A DNA stretch of 64,000 nt from Ceratopteris richardii (lineage: Eukaryota; Streptophyta; Polypodiopsida; Polypodiales; Pteridaceae): assembly GCA_020310875.1 (NCBI GenBank), contig CM035428.1:107267182-107331181 (forward strand). Reading direction: 5' to 3'. This document shows positions 11,066-21,724 of this stretch, in pieces; within the stretch, counting starts at the first letter, position 1, and each line of letters starts with the position of its first letter. A program made the position numbers and the translations under genes. The notes under the pieces were generated by a model. The model ran no database searches, was not told where the DNA came from, and worked only from the letters and a program-made list of their open reading frames with translations.

Positions 11066-13058
11066 TTTTTTGACAATTTTCCAAAAAATCACACACCTTC
11101 TACAAAGAGAATTTGAAAAATTCTTTTGACACACATATTAAATATAATTCAAAGGTTAATGCAAAATTATAACATACAATAAATCATGTTTTATGTTCAT
11201 GTTAATTGCCTCTCAAGATGCTATGGTAGTGAACACGATTAAAATTCCTAATCAAATATATTTTTATCAAAAGAAACAAATACATTATATGAAAGAAGAA
11301 ATTATACACATTCCTTGAAACATAGAGCACGTAGTATGAACCTCAAACACACTTAGAAAAAGCATTTCAAATCAAATAAAATCAATTATTTTGACTTTAT
11401 ACACCAAAAATAGCAACTAGCTCTAAACATGGTTCAAATAACTTATCGAAATTTGTAGAGGTGTACAAATATGCCAAAAAATCAAACAAGGTATGAATAC
11501 AACAATGAAAATATTCACATTTAAAATCAACTACCATGATTCTAGTCTCCAAAAGAAATAAATAAAGCCTACATATATGACTCAAAAGAATTTATGGACA
11601 TCATCCAAGGTGTACACATTCAAGTTACCAAGTAGAAAATGTGTGACATAACAAACCAAGGCTTACACATACAAGGCTAAATAATTTATGGAAATCCATC
11701 AAAGTTTTCACATCTTTGGACACAACCAAGAATCTTCTATTGTGTGGGCATCAACCAAATTCTACAGATACTATCATGAATAGTTTTTGGAGATATAACA
11801 AAGAATTTACATTTATGGAAGAGATCCAATTTCTTCACATGAGCCAAGACAATCAAACATCAAACAAGGTGTACACATAAGGGAACTACCAATATGTGAA
11901 AATCAAACAGGTTTTTGAGATCTATGTACACCAAACAAAGTAGATATGTATGTAGACACCAACCAATATATCCACATACAAACATTAACATACAATTGAA
12001 ATAATGTAAAATTATAAACATTCAGTTTGATATCCAAGAAAAAAACCTAGTTCCTACCAAGAAATAAGATTCATGTACACATAGATTCAAAAGAAAATTT
12101 AGTTTCAACATATTTAATAAAAATAGTTTTTTGGTACTTGTTATGTGCATAAACACACAATCCCTTGCGCACACCCACATTTGGTCAAAATAATACTCAA
12201 ATTTCTTTGACATAATCTTTGATATCATTAAATGATAAGGATCATTTGAAAACATTTCATCATTTCCATCATGGATTCCATCTTCTTTTTGTCAAATCAA
12301 ATATGTATGCCGATTTGTTTCATTCTTATCACAATCACCATTGTCGATCACATATTATTTGACAAGATTAAGAATGAAACATGGCATGAAAGCATCTTTT
12401 GGAATTTTCAATACTTATAATAGCATATAAATATTCATCATTTTTCATCATAATTTTTTATTCTACCTTTGGAACTATGTTCTTTTCATGAGCATGGAAA
12501 TATGTGCTTTGCCGTTTCAACAAGAAAGTCAACACCAAATGCAATGGCTACTAGTTCAAAGTGAAGGCCTTCTAATTTTGAATAAAAATGTCAATTCAAT
12601 TAGCATGAAGGTTGTCCTTTGAAAACTAGCCAATTCTTTGCAATCTCACGTACACACAAATTATAGTGAGCCATTCTTAAAAAGTTGCAATAAATGGTAG
12701 TGATCTAGAGAAGACAAGTTTTGAGTCCATGTTTATCACTTTTGGAAGTGTCCAACCTTCTCCACCGATCCCCAAACACTTTCTTTACATTGCCAAAATC
12801 CATCAATAGCTTGAAATTTCCTAAAACATATCCAATTTTCAAAATGTTTGAATTGAGTTATTTTTTCAGTTATGCTAAAAGTTGAGTTTTTAGAAATCTC
12901 CATTTTCTTCTTCATTTAATAACCCATATGAAGTTGTAAAATGTTAAAGATTATTTTTTTTCTCTAAACGTACATGATGTTAGCTATCAAATCCAAGTGA
13001 ATATTTCATCAAACCCTCAAGGGTATCTTCAAGAATCAAGCAATTTGGTGTAAAATTA

Positions 13059-13108
13059 GGACACCTAAGTGTCCCAAGACACGCAAATGTCCTAGTATCG
13101 AACTAGTG
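13059..13108 (-). repeat. right terminal inverted repeat of the DNA transposon
   Basis: Read on the minus strand from 13108: CACTAGTTCGATAC, then GGACATTTGCGTGTCT and GGACACTTAGGTGTCC. The right end therefore has two copies of the GGACA..TGTC subterminal block where the left end has one. Confidence 0.75.
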
Positions 13109-13440
13109 TTAAAGATAAGGGCTTAAAGGAAGGTGATTTAGTATTAGTATACATGTAAATTGTAGCAGCAAGGGTATAGACCATTAATGATCAATCGAAT
13201 ATCAACCAATGGAGCAGTAAACTTAGCCACACTAGATGGAGATGTACTTCCCAACTACATTAGTGGATGTAGAGTTAAGAGGTATATGGAACCACTAACG
13301 GAAAGAATGTTAGCATGACTTGTAGGAGCGCAAAATCAAAAAAAGGAAGAAGAAAGGATTAGAGAAGAAGCTTGAATCGAAGATCTAGAGAGAATCAAGA
13401 AACAAAAAGAGTGGATGAGACAAAGAGACGAATGATATGT
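13109..13440 (+). pseudogene. gypsy D integrase, 3' part
   Basis: After the transposon the frame resumes with KDKGLKEGDLVLVYM, then PLMINRISTNGAVNLATLDG and LPNYISGCRVK, and a charged tail (RIREEA, ERIKKQKEWMRQRDE), matching the C-terminal part of G integrase at 22140-22560. Several stops interrupt it. This is the region that binds DNA and holds the GPY-like element in Ty3 integrases; the family here has no chromodomain that I can see. Confidence 0.75.
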
Positions 13441-13462
13441 ATAGGGAGAGGAACACATAACC

Positions 13463-13534
13463 ATGGCAAACTATGAAGTCAGTAATGCAAAAAATGCAAA
13501 TAATAGTATTTCTCGACCATACTTAAACCTATGA
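13463..13534 (+). pseudogene. gypsy D, start of second protease frame
   Basis: ATG at 13463 opens MANYEVSNAK and runs to RPYLNL, then TGA at 13532. G has MANFRATENL and TQPYLNLGAG at the same place after integrase. The stop replaces the Gly codon of LGAG. The frame is then cut by the copia E LTR at 13547. It shows that the downstream protease frame is a trait of the family. Confidence 0.65.
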
Positions 13535-13546
13535 ATCGGAAGGACT

Positions 13547-14811
13547 TGTTGGAACAAGTCCGTTGCAAGTCTAAGTGGTGGCTTGAGTCAACCAAAGACA
13601 TAGAAATTTGAAGGAAATTTCAATTCCTTGTAGTGTTCACTTGTGAACTCCCTCTTGTAGTTTTTGAGTTTTTACTTGATGTAAAAGTGAAAGTATCTAA
13701 ACTGGTTGACTCCACTTGATGAGTAGGAAGGATAAAGCCACGAATTTGTGATTTAGTGAGTAGAAGAATCAATCACTAAAAGATTGGAGAATGATTTTAG
13801 GTTAGATTCAAATTCAAATTTAGGCTCCAAACATCACTATATATACATGGCATTTAGTCACGGTTTTTGTAACTCCATGAGCAGGGCTTCATTCCATATA
13901 AGAGTGTGTTTTCAAGGCACACATATGTACCAGTAAGTCCATTGTACTTTACAATCAATGTACATTCATTTTCATGATCATTTGTGTCCATATTTTCATG
14001 CTCTTGTGAATATATTGTTCACTGCCATATCTCTCAGTTTCTTCAGTGAGTTTGTAGAGATGATTTCTCTAAGCATGATCCATTATTTTCAGTGATTTAA
14101 GTTAGTAACATTTTCTTTTTTAAGTCTACTATATACGCACAAAATTTCATTGCAATTGGGTTTTTTTTATCGTGAGATATGTTCATTTGAGGTCACCTAT
14201 ATCTCTTCATATTTTACTTCTCTGTTAGCACTCCATCAGAACAGTTATTGTCTCAGAGTTTGTTCTCAGTGTGTAGTTGATCATTTTTTATGATTTAGAG
14301 CACGATAGAATCCACATACTGTCTATTATATGGATATAAAATTTCATAAGCATTTCCTATTGGAATCTTGATATATTATTATATTTTTGCTCATGGGTCT
14401 GAGGACTGCTACAACCCATGAAAATCGGGATGATGTTGTGACTTGCTAAACTATTTTCTCTTCATGTAGTCCATCATTTTTTATGAAATCACTCATGATT
14501 GTTAGCTTACTAATTTAATAAGAGTTCCCCAAAAGGAATTAAGTCAATTTCTATTGTAGCTAGAGAATTCTTCAAAACACTGAATAGGTGTCTAAACCTA
14601 AATAATAAGTTTTTTACCCTTGGTTCAACTTCTACCTATCTGTTTTGATTTATCTTTTTGAGAGTGATCTTCCAAGGTACATAGGGTGTCTAATACATCC
14701 TTTGGCAAGATAAAAGCACCCACCCCATATCTTTGGAGTTCATTTGGCTGGTTTAGTGCAAAGTTTTTGCACCACCGCTTCATCTTCATCAAGTACAAAT
14801 CCATCTCATCA
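13547..14811 (+). repeat. 5' LTR of copia E, 1,265 bp
   Basis: Begins TGTTGGAACAAG and ends CATCTCATCA, three bases before the tRNA primer site. TATA box TATATATA at 13838-13845. It aligns along its length with 32000-33271 but with many differences, so the insertion is old. It cuts gypsy D at its left edge. Confidence 0.85.
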
Positions 14812-14814
14812 TAG

Positions 14815-14826
14815 TGGTATTAGAGC
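14815..14826 (+). promoter_or_regulatory. primer binding site, initiator-Met tRNA, copia E
   Basis: TGGTATTAGAGC, one base from the standard plant copia site TGGTATCAGAGC that pairs with the 3' end of initiator tRNA-Met. It lies just after the LTR end. Confidence 0.85.
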
Positions 14827-14839
14827 AAGGTTGGACAAA

Positions 14840-15052
14840 ATGGCAGATGGATTTCCTCCATCAATTGACAAATTGGATAGAGGTAACTACTTAGCCGAGT
14901 CATTAAGGATGGAAGCTTATCTTCAAGGTAGGAATTTATATGGTTATATATCTGGAGATGAAGTTATGCCAAGTTTTAGGAACAAAGGTCAATTAGAAAG
15001 ATTGAGCACATGGTTCTCCAAGCAAGGTATTATCTCCTCAACTCTATCTCAG
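14840..15052 (+). pseudogene. copia E gag, N-terminal remnant
   Basis: ATG at 14840 opens MADGFPPSIDKLDRGNYLAE and continues SLRMEAYLQGRNLYGYISGDE, the start of copia gag (UBN2 type), near-identical to F from 33300. At about 15052 it jumps to sequence that in F lies 955 bp further on, so most of gag and all of protease have been deleted. The start is chosen because it is the first ATG after the primer site and matches F. Confidence 0.75.
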
Positions 15053-15703
15053 AAGGCATTTGGTGGAAAAGATAGGAAATGTGAAAGCACCTAATGGAAA
15101 TATCAACCTACTTAGCAAGGTACTCTATGTCCCTACCATCACAAAGAATTTGATAAGTGTAGGACAGGTTGTGGAGAAAGGCCTATAGGTTAGGTTCACA
15201 AAAGTAGGAGAATTCGTTGAAGATCCAAGTCAAGGATTTAGGAGAATGCAAAAGATGAAAAGATAGGTAGATTGTTCACATTTGAATTACAAGAAACTAG
15301 AAACATTGCTTTCTTTAATTATGGTAGTCATGCACTCACAGAATTGGAAGTATGGCACAAAAGGTTAGAACATATTGGTGAAAGATCATTAAAGAAAATT
15401 TGTGGGGAGCAAAGTGTATTTGGACTCCCTAACTTGTGAAAACAACATATGATTTATAAGTGTAGTGCATGTCACTTTGGAAAGTCTCACAGGTTACCAT
15501 TCATGAATAAAGGATATATGCATGGAGATCTTTTGGATTTGGTTCATACATATGTATGGGGACCTAGCAAGGATGCTTCAATATCGGTATCAAGGTATTA
15601 TGTCTCCTTCATTGATGATTGTAGTAAATGGACTATATTATATTTTATGAAACACGAAGATGGTCTTTTCATGCTTCAAAAGAAATTTTGCTCTTCTGGA
15701 GAA
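15053..15703 (+). pseudogene. copia E GAG-pre and integrase start, broken
   Basis: GNVKAPNGNINLLSKVLYVP, then a GAG-pre/zinc-finger segment, then 15449 onward MIYKCSACHFGKSHRLPF and RYYVSFIDDCSKWTILYFM, the start of the catalytic core with the first Asp. The frame is cut at 15703 by the LTR end of gypsy G, so the second Asp and the Glu are absent. Stops at 15187 and 15437 show prior decay. Confidence 0.8.
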
Positions 15704-16595
15704 TGTGTACCTAAGCACCAACTTAGGGACTTGTGGAGAAAGAGACTATACCTCAATCCCCCTCAAGTGCATATAGTGGGGATTCACGCTTTAATTATCA
15801 ATCTGATGAGTATACAAACCTAGCCGAGTGTATGAAGACATACATTCATATGATGATCAATGCAAATGAACTACTCAAAGAGTGCAAAAAAGGTAAAGAC
15901 TGATCCAAACAAGCTTCAACTGTCAGTTATGGTGTCACGATACTTGGAACAGCAGCCAACAGTAAATTGAGCTTTTCTCTCAGCTCTGAACTCCAAATAT
16001 AGTGAATAGCATATGCATTTCAAAGCTCTCGAGAAGACGCATCCGATGGTGATTGTCTCACTCAATTCTGACACACCTACCTCAAGTTATGAGCAAAATA
16101 CTAAGTCATGGGAAAACCTTCCTACACTTCAGCACTTCCTACACTTCGCACACACCTTAACAACAGCAAACAAACACTTTCATGGATAGACAACACTTCC
16201 TAACACTCTTTTCCAGCAATACACATGCGCACAAGCTCACAACGAAGAAGATACAGATAGGAGAAGACACAAATTCGAATTTCTGTGCTCTTGATTATCA
16301 CAATGGCAAAAAGTCCTTACAAAGAGTCACAAATTGACTTATATACTTGTGCCCTAAAAATGGTCCTTTCACACAAGAGACCGGCACTTTATTCACTAAA
16401 AGACTAATTTCCTACTAATTTACATGGGTAAGTTTCTAATCTTCTGTGGGGATGCATCTAGAGGACTCCTCTAGTGCATTTACATCGGAAAATATATTAC
16501 AAGAATGGTTATAATACAAAAATTGGGTGTCCAAATCGGAAAAAGTTTGGGACCCTTCTTTTTCTCTGCCTTATGCTCTCTTTAGCTCTGCAACA
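15704..16595 (-). repeat. 3' LTR of gypsy G, 892 bp
   Basis: Minus strand TGTTGCAGAG to GGTACACA, next to the polypurine tract at 16596. TATATAAG box on the minus strand at 16338-16345. A dyad with core CTAGAGGACTCCTCTAG lies at 16454-16477. It aligns with J LTRs at 38497-39380 and 49737-50620. Its last 64 bp (15704-15767) are identical to 31444-31507. Confidence 0.85.
16454..16477. promoter_or_regulatory. dyad-symmetric element in the U3 of LTR G
   Basis: GCA, then CTAGAGGA, a one-base centre, TCCTCTAG, then TGC: arms pair fully except one unpaired T. Other copies are at 39251-39274, 41650-41673 and 50490-50513; in the last, both arms changed (ACAG and CTGT), keeping the pairing. It lies about 110 bp upstream of the TATA box in the direction of transcription. 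Protein site or RNA hairpin cannot be told apart. Confidence 0.6.
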
Positions 16596-16608
16596 CTCTC
16601 CCCCTCTT
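16596..16608 (-). other. polypurine tract of gypsy G
   Basis: Minus strand reads AAAGAGGGGGAGAG immediately before the LTR start TGTTGC. J has the same tract at 39381. Confidence 0.8.
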
Positions 16609-16983
16609 TGTCTCTGTCGTCCCTTGACAGGCTTTACTTCTTGTTTGTCTCTGTCATCGCACGCATCCCTTGGTCAGTTCTACCTACTGGTTAGACTCGC
16701 ATTACGTTTTAGGGGTCCTCTGATTTGTCCTGTTTGCACACATCGGACCCTGTTGTATTACTTAAGCCTGTTAATTTGGGTTGCCACGCACGCCATTAGT
16801 AGACATATGAGGATGTAGCTCTTTAGCCTTGATCTGAACCTTCTGTTGATCAAGAGGTTGAAGCACCCTCGTGTGGCTGCGTGCTTTTTCTTGGTGTGTG
16901 TGCCCCTGCGGGGCTCTGTGCAGAGATGGGTGTTGCACCCCTACGAGGCTTCTTGCAGAGATATGTCTTCAAATATTACCTTT
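16609..16983 (-). other. gypsy G 3' untranslated region
   Basis: About 375 bp between the long downstream frame and the polypurine tract. T/C-rich on the plus strand. A phrase containing CTGTCGTCCC..GACAGGC occurs just inside the tract (16613-16632) and again at about 17066-17085 and in J near 40222-40242. No gene seen. Confidence 0.6.
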
Positions 16984-18555
16984 TTAGTGAAGCTTCTTTC
17001 GTTGTCTTCTTCTTTTCTTCTTTTTGCTTGATTCTCCCTCAACACTGCCCCCCTCCTGGACTCTGTCGTCCCCGACAGGCTTTGACAAGCGAGGGGCATA
17101 TGTTCTATATACTTTTTGCTCTGTGTCATTAAGCAGATTGGCTTCACGTATCATTAGCTGTTTCCATTGTTCTGCCTTCACACCGTCATTTGGTGGCTGT
17201 CTATGGTCTGCGAAGAAGCTCAGTTCGTATGCCACTAATCTGGCATTCAGGTTAGTTGACATCTTTAAAAATATTTCAGAATCTATTTCAAAAAATCCAG
17301 TGAAGAATGCTTCTTCAAATGTCTGCATATAAGTACTTGGCAAAAATATAATCCTGGAATAATACGCCATTATTGTAGGTCGGCTAGGCATAACAGACAG
17401 GTCAAAAATGAGCATGTCCGTTCCTTGATTAATACCAATGAAATTCAAAAATGTATAGGCTACGTGTTTGAAGACGTTCAATACTGTAAGTATCATACTG
17501 AGTATTTTATTTGTCATCTTTACAGTTACATCTGGTACTGTTGCATAATTTTGCAGCCAAAATTCAATGGTTTTTACCATGTACTCTTCCGTAGGTAGGT
17601 AATTATGTGGCGGACTTGGAAGCAGAGGATAATTTAGCCACTGTTTATTTATGGCACTAGTTTTTTGCATGTCCAAAAATTCTCTGGTTTCTCGTCGACG
17701 TGGTATAGGACAAAATGAAGGGTTTACCTATAGGAAATATGGTGCTGCTTGCCAATGCACCCGTAGTGTAGGATGTTTTTCCAAAAACTTTCTCCTCCAA
17801 ACAGGTTGTGTAGCTTCAAATTCTTCTTGAGTGTAAGCGAATGCGTCATGTTTGAAGTTTAGCTGCTCATCTGGACTTTGCTTTGTAATCTTCTTTATAT
17901 ATTGTCTTGTTTTCTCTTTCAATAATCCGTACGGAATGTTGAAAGGCTTCATTATCTTGTCTAAGTCTTTACCTTTAATCTTTGCTTCTTTCATGACTTT
18001 GATGACTTCGTTTTCAAAACTTTCTGTCAACCGGGACACCACTAGTGCCCGTTCCTTCTGACTTATTTCTGCAGTATATGGCATTGGATGATCATCATGT
18101 ATGTCCGCCATCTGCTCGTGTATTGGAGAATTATAAATCGGGGGAGATAGAGGACGTACCTCTACCTCGTCAGTAGGATTTTCTTTTGTTGGCTCTACTG
18201 GTGTCCCGATCGGTGCTTTCTCTTTCGCTTGGGTCTTCAATTGTGTTAAGCGTTCATTCTTCTCTTTTATTTCTTGCATCGCTGCTCTGAGTGCTTCTTT
18301 TGCTGCAAGCAGTTCATTGCCAATTTCTGCTACATGGTCCATGTTTCGCTGTAACTTCGTACCAGTTTGGCGTTCACATTTTGTAATTGCGTTTTCAGTT
18401 CATTTTTTTCATTGGTGTACTTTCTTTCCCACTCTTCTACTCGGACTTGCTCTTGCTTTAGCAAATCTGCATATTTTGCAACCTAATCTCTTAATTCTTG
18501 TTGTGCGGTTTCTGATGTCTCTTGCTTTTCAATGGGCTGATCATAAAGTAATGAC
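16984..18555 (-). pseudogene. gypsy G downstream long frame, C-terminal half (coiled coil 2 and C-terminal domain)
   Basis: Two same-frame open stretches, 17728-18342 (204 codons) and 16984-17676 (230 codons), are separated by one TAG that is a Gln codon in J. They begin with a coiled coil (ELLAAKEALRAAMQEIKEKN), then a Pro-rich spacer (PLSPPIYNSPIHEQM), a helical block (SFENEVIKVMKEAKIKGKDL), a conserved segment WRRKFLEKHPTLRV, WLNYPLLPSPPHNYLPTEEY and MVKTIEFW, and end in a basic run KKKKRRRQRKK that could bind nucleic acid or act in nuclear import. No signal peptide or clear membrane span. J carries the same domain at 40130-41263. Family not recognised. Confidence 0.7.
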
Positions 18556-20581
18556 TTCATCAGTTCTTTATTTCTGTTCGTAAAGTATCATTCTCCTCCA
18601 TGTACACTTTTAGTTGTGTTTGAAGCAGATTGCTTCTAGCTTTTATTCTCTCCTTGTCTGCTTCACTGGCTTCATGTAATCTTTGTAGATCTATTAATTG
18701 TGCTTGGAGTTGGTGATGCTGGTTCATCAATGTATCACATTGTGTTTTTACATTGAGTAACTCCGTTTCCTTAGTTGCCATTTCTTTCTGGGCCTGGATG
18801 AGTTGTGATGACAATTGTTCACTCATGATTTGGAATTGACTCTTTTCCCTCATGGCCTTATCATAATCTGCATCTATATCCATCATCTGTTGTTGTGTAT
18901 CCATGGCCGTTTTGATCATTTGTTTTACAACCGGCTTTAACTGAGTAACATCCACATTTAACCAGGTTTTAGGAATATTTGGTTCTGCTCCTGTTGTCAC
19001 ATCTTTTCCTTGTGCTATGTGTAATGTAGTGTCATGGGGCTGCCTAATGTGGAGTTGTATGCTTGGCTCAGCCTCCATGTGATTGATTTTGCCTTGAGGT
19101 GTATCATCTGGCACCTCGATTACAATTGGCTCTTTGTTTTGTAATATGTATGAGTCCGCGTTCACTGGAGTTTGTATCTCCTCTTTGATAGGTGGCTTGA
19201 GGGCTTCATTATTCACAAGGACTTCTTTCACACTTATCTTTGATTGGTCATTTGGTTGAATCATGTGCACCTTATCCCCATGTTGTTCGATATTCTTCGC
19301 TTGCGACTGTTGGTTGTCAGGTGTGACTTCAACTTGATTAATTTCCGTCCATTCTTCCTCGTGAGTTTCTGTTCTTATATCAGTATCCAATGTATCTTTC
19401 TCAGGACTAGATTCTTCGTTGGAGCTTGAATCATCTAAGCCCAGTGCTTTGTATCTGGCAGCTTGTTCTGGGGTCTTTTCTTTACTCCGTTGTTGCTTTT
19501 CTTGACTTGCTTGTCTGTAGTGATGACCTTGAACATTCAGATTCACTTGTCCTTGCATGTACTGATGTGTCTCTTCCAGGGCAGCGGAGAGATCTCTCTT
19601 GGTGATTGGCATTTGGACTACAGGAATGTTTGGTAAAGTATGTGTCCTTTTTGACTGAGGTGTAGCTTGGGCTTCTCCCTCTCTCAGGCGCTTTGTACCC
19701 CTCATGGTTTTTTGTGAATTGGTTCCTGCTTCTTCCATGGAAATAGCTGCTTTCTTTTTTCTGGGAACCGTGGCGGATTTGGCATATTGGGCTAACCCCT
19801 CTGAGGTTGGCATCTCACGGAGACAATTTTTCATATCAAGGGCCTCGTAGATAAGTAAGGTTAACGCAGAACTGCCATTTAGAAACTTCTTCTGACCCCA
19901 TTTCTTCTTGGCTTCAAATAATCATTCTTGGATATAAGGAGTCATATTCACTTTGTTTCCAACTTGTTTCATTGCATGAGATCGTAGTTGTACAACAATC
20001 TTTTGCGGGGCTGTGTATCTATGCATACTCGGGAAACAAAAGTGCTGATGCACTAAGCGGATAGCATCTTCAATATCTGTTCTGTTAATATCCAAAAAGG
20101 ATCTCTTTTTTGGGTCATGACATTCCTCCTTGACGTTAGTGATTCCTTCTTGATTCCATCCAAAAGCTTTGTTGATTAACTCATGAGTGAATTGAATTGT
20201 TCTCCAAGTACCCACTTTGTCCAGTACTCTTGCTTCAGGAACTGATATCTTCATCGCTACAGGTTGCAGTGTGTTCATCAGTTGTGTACATCTTTGAAAA
20301 TCTGGTAGATAGATAGGTACTCTCAGAAATGCGTCTATCCCTGCTTGTGTCCAGACATCCACCATGCGAGGTAATCCTTGTATAATAGTCTTGAAGTCTT
20401 GTGACATAATAGGGAAGTAGTGATCCCTATCCATGATCTTTATGGTTGCCATGAAAATAAGGTCCAACACTGGTTGGTCATCAAGAAACCAATGGCCTCT
20501 TGCTTTCGTTATTGATTCCAATGGAAGAAGTTGCACCTCTTCCTCTTGCGTAGCTTCAGAATTGGGAGATGCCATCTGCAC
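18556..20581 (-). pseudogene. gypsy G downstream long frame, N-terminal domain and coiled coil 1
   Basis: 19922-20581 (219 codons) and 18560-19834 (424 codons) are in one frame, parted by a TGA and short spacer. The first is a globular-looking domain (SITKARGHWFLDDQPVLDLI, RDHYFPIMSQDFKTIIQGLP, AFGWNQEGITNVKEE). The second is Gln/Glu-rich and polar for about 280 residues, then a heptad-like coiled coil of about 110 residues (SEQLSSQLIQAQKEMATKE, LMNQHHQLQAQLIDLQRLHE). A one-base shift near 18560 joins it to the C-terminal half. It sits after integrase on the same strand, the place of env-like genes in some plant Ty3 elements, but I see no membrane features. Function unknown. Confidence 0.7.
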
Positions 20582-20879
20582 TCAATTGATGGCAGTAATT
20601 AGTCATCGAATAATATTTAGAATCATCCTTCATTTATCCTTTATTAGATTGGCAATTCTCTGCGTGAATGGTGTCGTCCCTTTCCCGTGGGTGTGAGAAA
20701 GGTAAAACCTGGATTTTTCCATATTTTAGGTATTTTTATATTTTCTTTTGAAAAGAAAAAATAGAAAAGTTAGGTCATAGCCGAAGCGGTTATTATTATT
20801 ATTTTTTTTTTTTTGAGGTATTTTCTTAATGTATGTACAAGTGCTCTCCTACTTCCCAAGAGGAAAATGTGCTCGACTA
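20582..20879 (-). other. spacer between the two extra frames of gypsy G
   Basis: About 300 bp without a convincing frame. Minus strand contains a long A-rich purine run followed by AATAATAATAATAA (20789-20815), which could be an internal polypurine tract or a decayed poly(A). Any splice acceptor for the downstream frame would lie here, but none can be proven. Confidence 0.4.
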
Positions 20880-21724
20880 TCCTGAAATAGAAGAAAGATG
20901 TGCCGAATTCTTGGCCTTATAATGTGGCCCTATCATGCATACTTTGGGTCCTGATAACTCCAAATGTGTGCAACTTGAAGTATTTGGATGATGCATGCAG
21001 CTTGTCTTGTCTTTCGGCATCCAAATCTGATTTACTCTGTTGGGACGTATTGTATCCGAACATGCCTGATGAATGTGGTGCTTCTCATGTTGTACGTCTG
21101 CTCTATATGCTTTTTGAATCTCGGACTGGCTTGTGTTGCAACTACAGACTCCTTCTCTTTCCTGTAGCTATTCTTCTTTGGTTGTTTTGCCCTTAGACCA
21201 TATTGGTTCTCCTTGTGCAGTGGTTCATCGTTTTGCTTTAGCGTCTTTGGAGCACATGATTTTGGAATCCATATTTGCTCTCGATCCGGTTGGGCGGCTA
21301 CTACTTTCTTTGGAATCCATATCCTAGCAATTCGTCGTTGATCTTGGTGTTCAAAATGATTTGCCTTCTTGTTTGATTGGTCGTTCTGATGTCGAAGATG
21401 TTCTTGTTGTTGAAGATATGCATCCGTTTGATCCTTCCTTATCCAAGCTTGTTTAGTGTACGGAATAGGGTATAGTCTAATAGGTGTAGACTTGGGATGA
21501 TCCTTGGAATTAGTCTCTCTTGCGCTTGGTTCTCCATTAGGGTTGTTTTCAGGTGAACTGACACTCTGGTGACTTGCTAAACTAGAAGATGGAAGGCAAG
21601 CAGAATTTTGTGTCTCCTCACAGGAAGTACTAGAGGAAGGCGTTTCCACAGTGCTGGTGAACATACATTCATCATTATGTTTATGAGAGTGAGCTCGCGG
21701 ATCTATTTCTTCAGTTTTGATTGG
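20880..21724 (-). pseudogene. gypsy G, linker extension of second protease frame
   Basis: In the same frame as the second protease and separated from it by one TGA after NMLGE. 21032-21664 (210 codons) is Ser/Thr/Pro-rich at first (STVETPSSSTSC), then basic and Gln/Asn-rich with a repeated aromatic motif: QAWIRK, RIWIPKK and QIWIPKS. No enzyme motif. It may be a nucleic-acid-binding extension of the protease product. A stop follows YVPTE. Family not recognised. Confidence 0.5.

Larger units (their letters stand above)
11029..13108. mobile_element. non-autonomous inverted-repeat DNA transposon, CACTA-like ends, 2,080 bp
   Basis: The left end begins CACTAGTTTGATAC and the reverse complement of the right end begins CACTAGTTCGATAC (13 of 14 match). 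Each side has a near-palindromic GGACACT..AGTGTCC block within 50 bp of the end. The flanks carry TTAA at 11025-11028 and 13109-13112; removing the element with one TTAA restores the integrase reading DAHI-KDKGLKEGDL seen in G. The interior is AT-rich and I see no transposase. CACTA termini suggest the En/Spm group, but a 4-bp TTAA duplication is not usual there. Confidence 0.8.
8418..13546 (+). mobile_element. Ty3/gypsy retrotransposon D, pol fragment split by a DNA transposon
   Basis: Plus-strand RT, RNase H, linker, integrase and the start of the second protease frame, in the same order and with close protein similarity to gypsy G (minus strand, 22000-25300). It starts mid-RT at the LTR of copia C and ends at the LTR of copia E at 13547. 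A 2,080-bp inverted-repeat transposon sits inside the integrase tail at 11029-13108. Many stops and altered active-site residues show an old copy. Confidence 0.85.

Noticed and set aside
11029..13108. piggyBac element, because of TTAA flanks
   Set aside because: Ends are CACTAG rather than piggyBac-type and no transposase is seen; kept as CACTA-like of uncertain class.
16984..20581. Envelope gene in gypsy G
   Set aside because: Position fits, but no signal peptide, no clear membrane span and no glycoprotein-like cysteine pattern; coiled coils and a basic tail dominate.
20789..20815. T-rich run as a terminator or LINE poly(A) tail
   Set aside because: No LINE sequence next to it; lies inside gypsy G between two frames.
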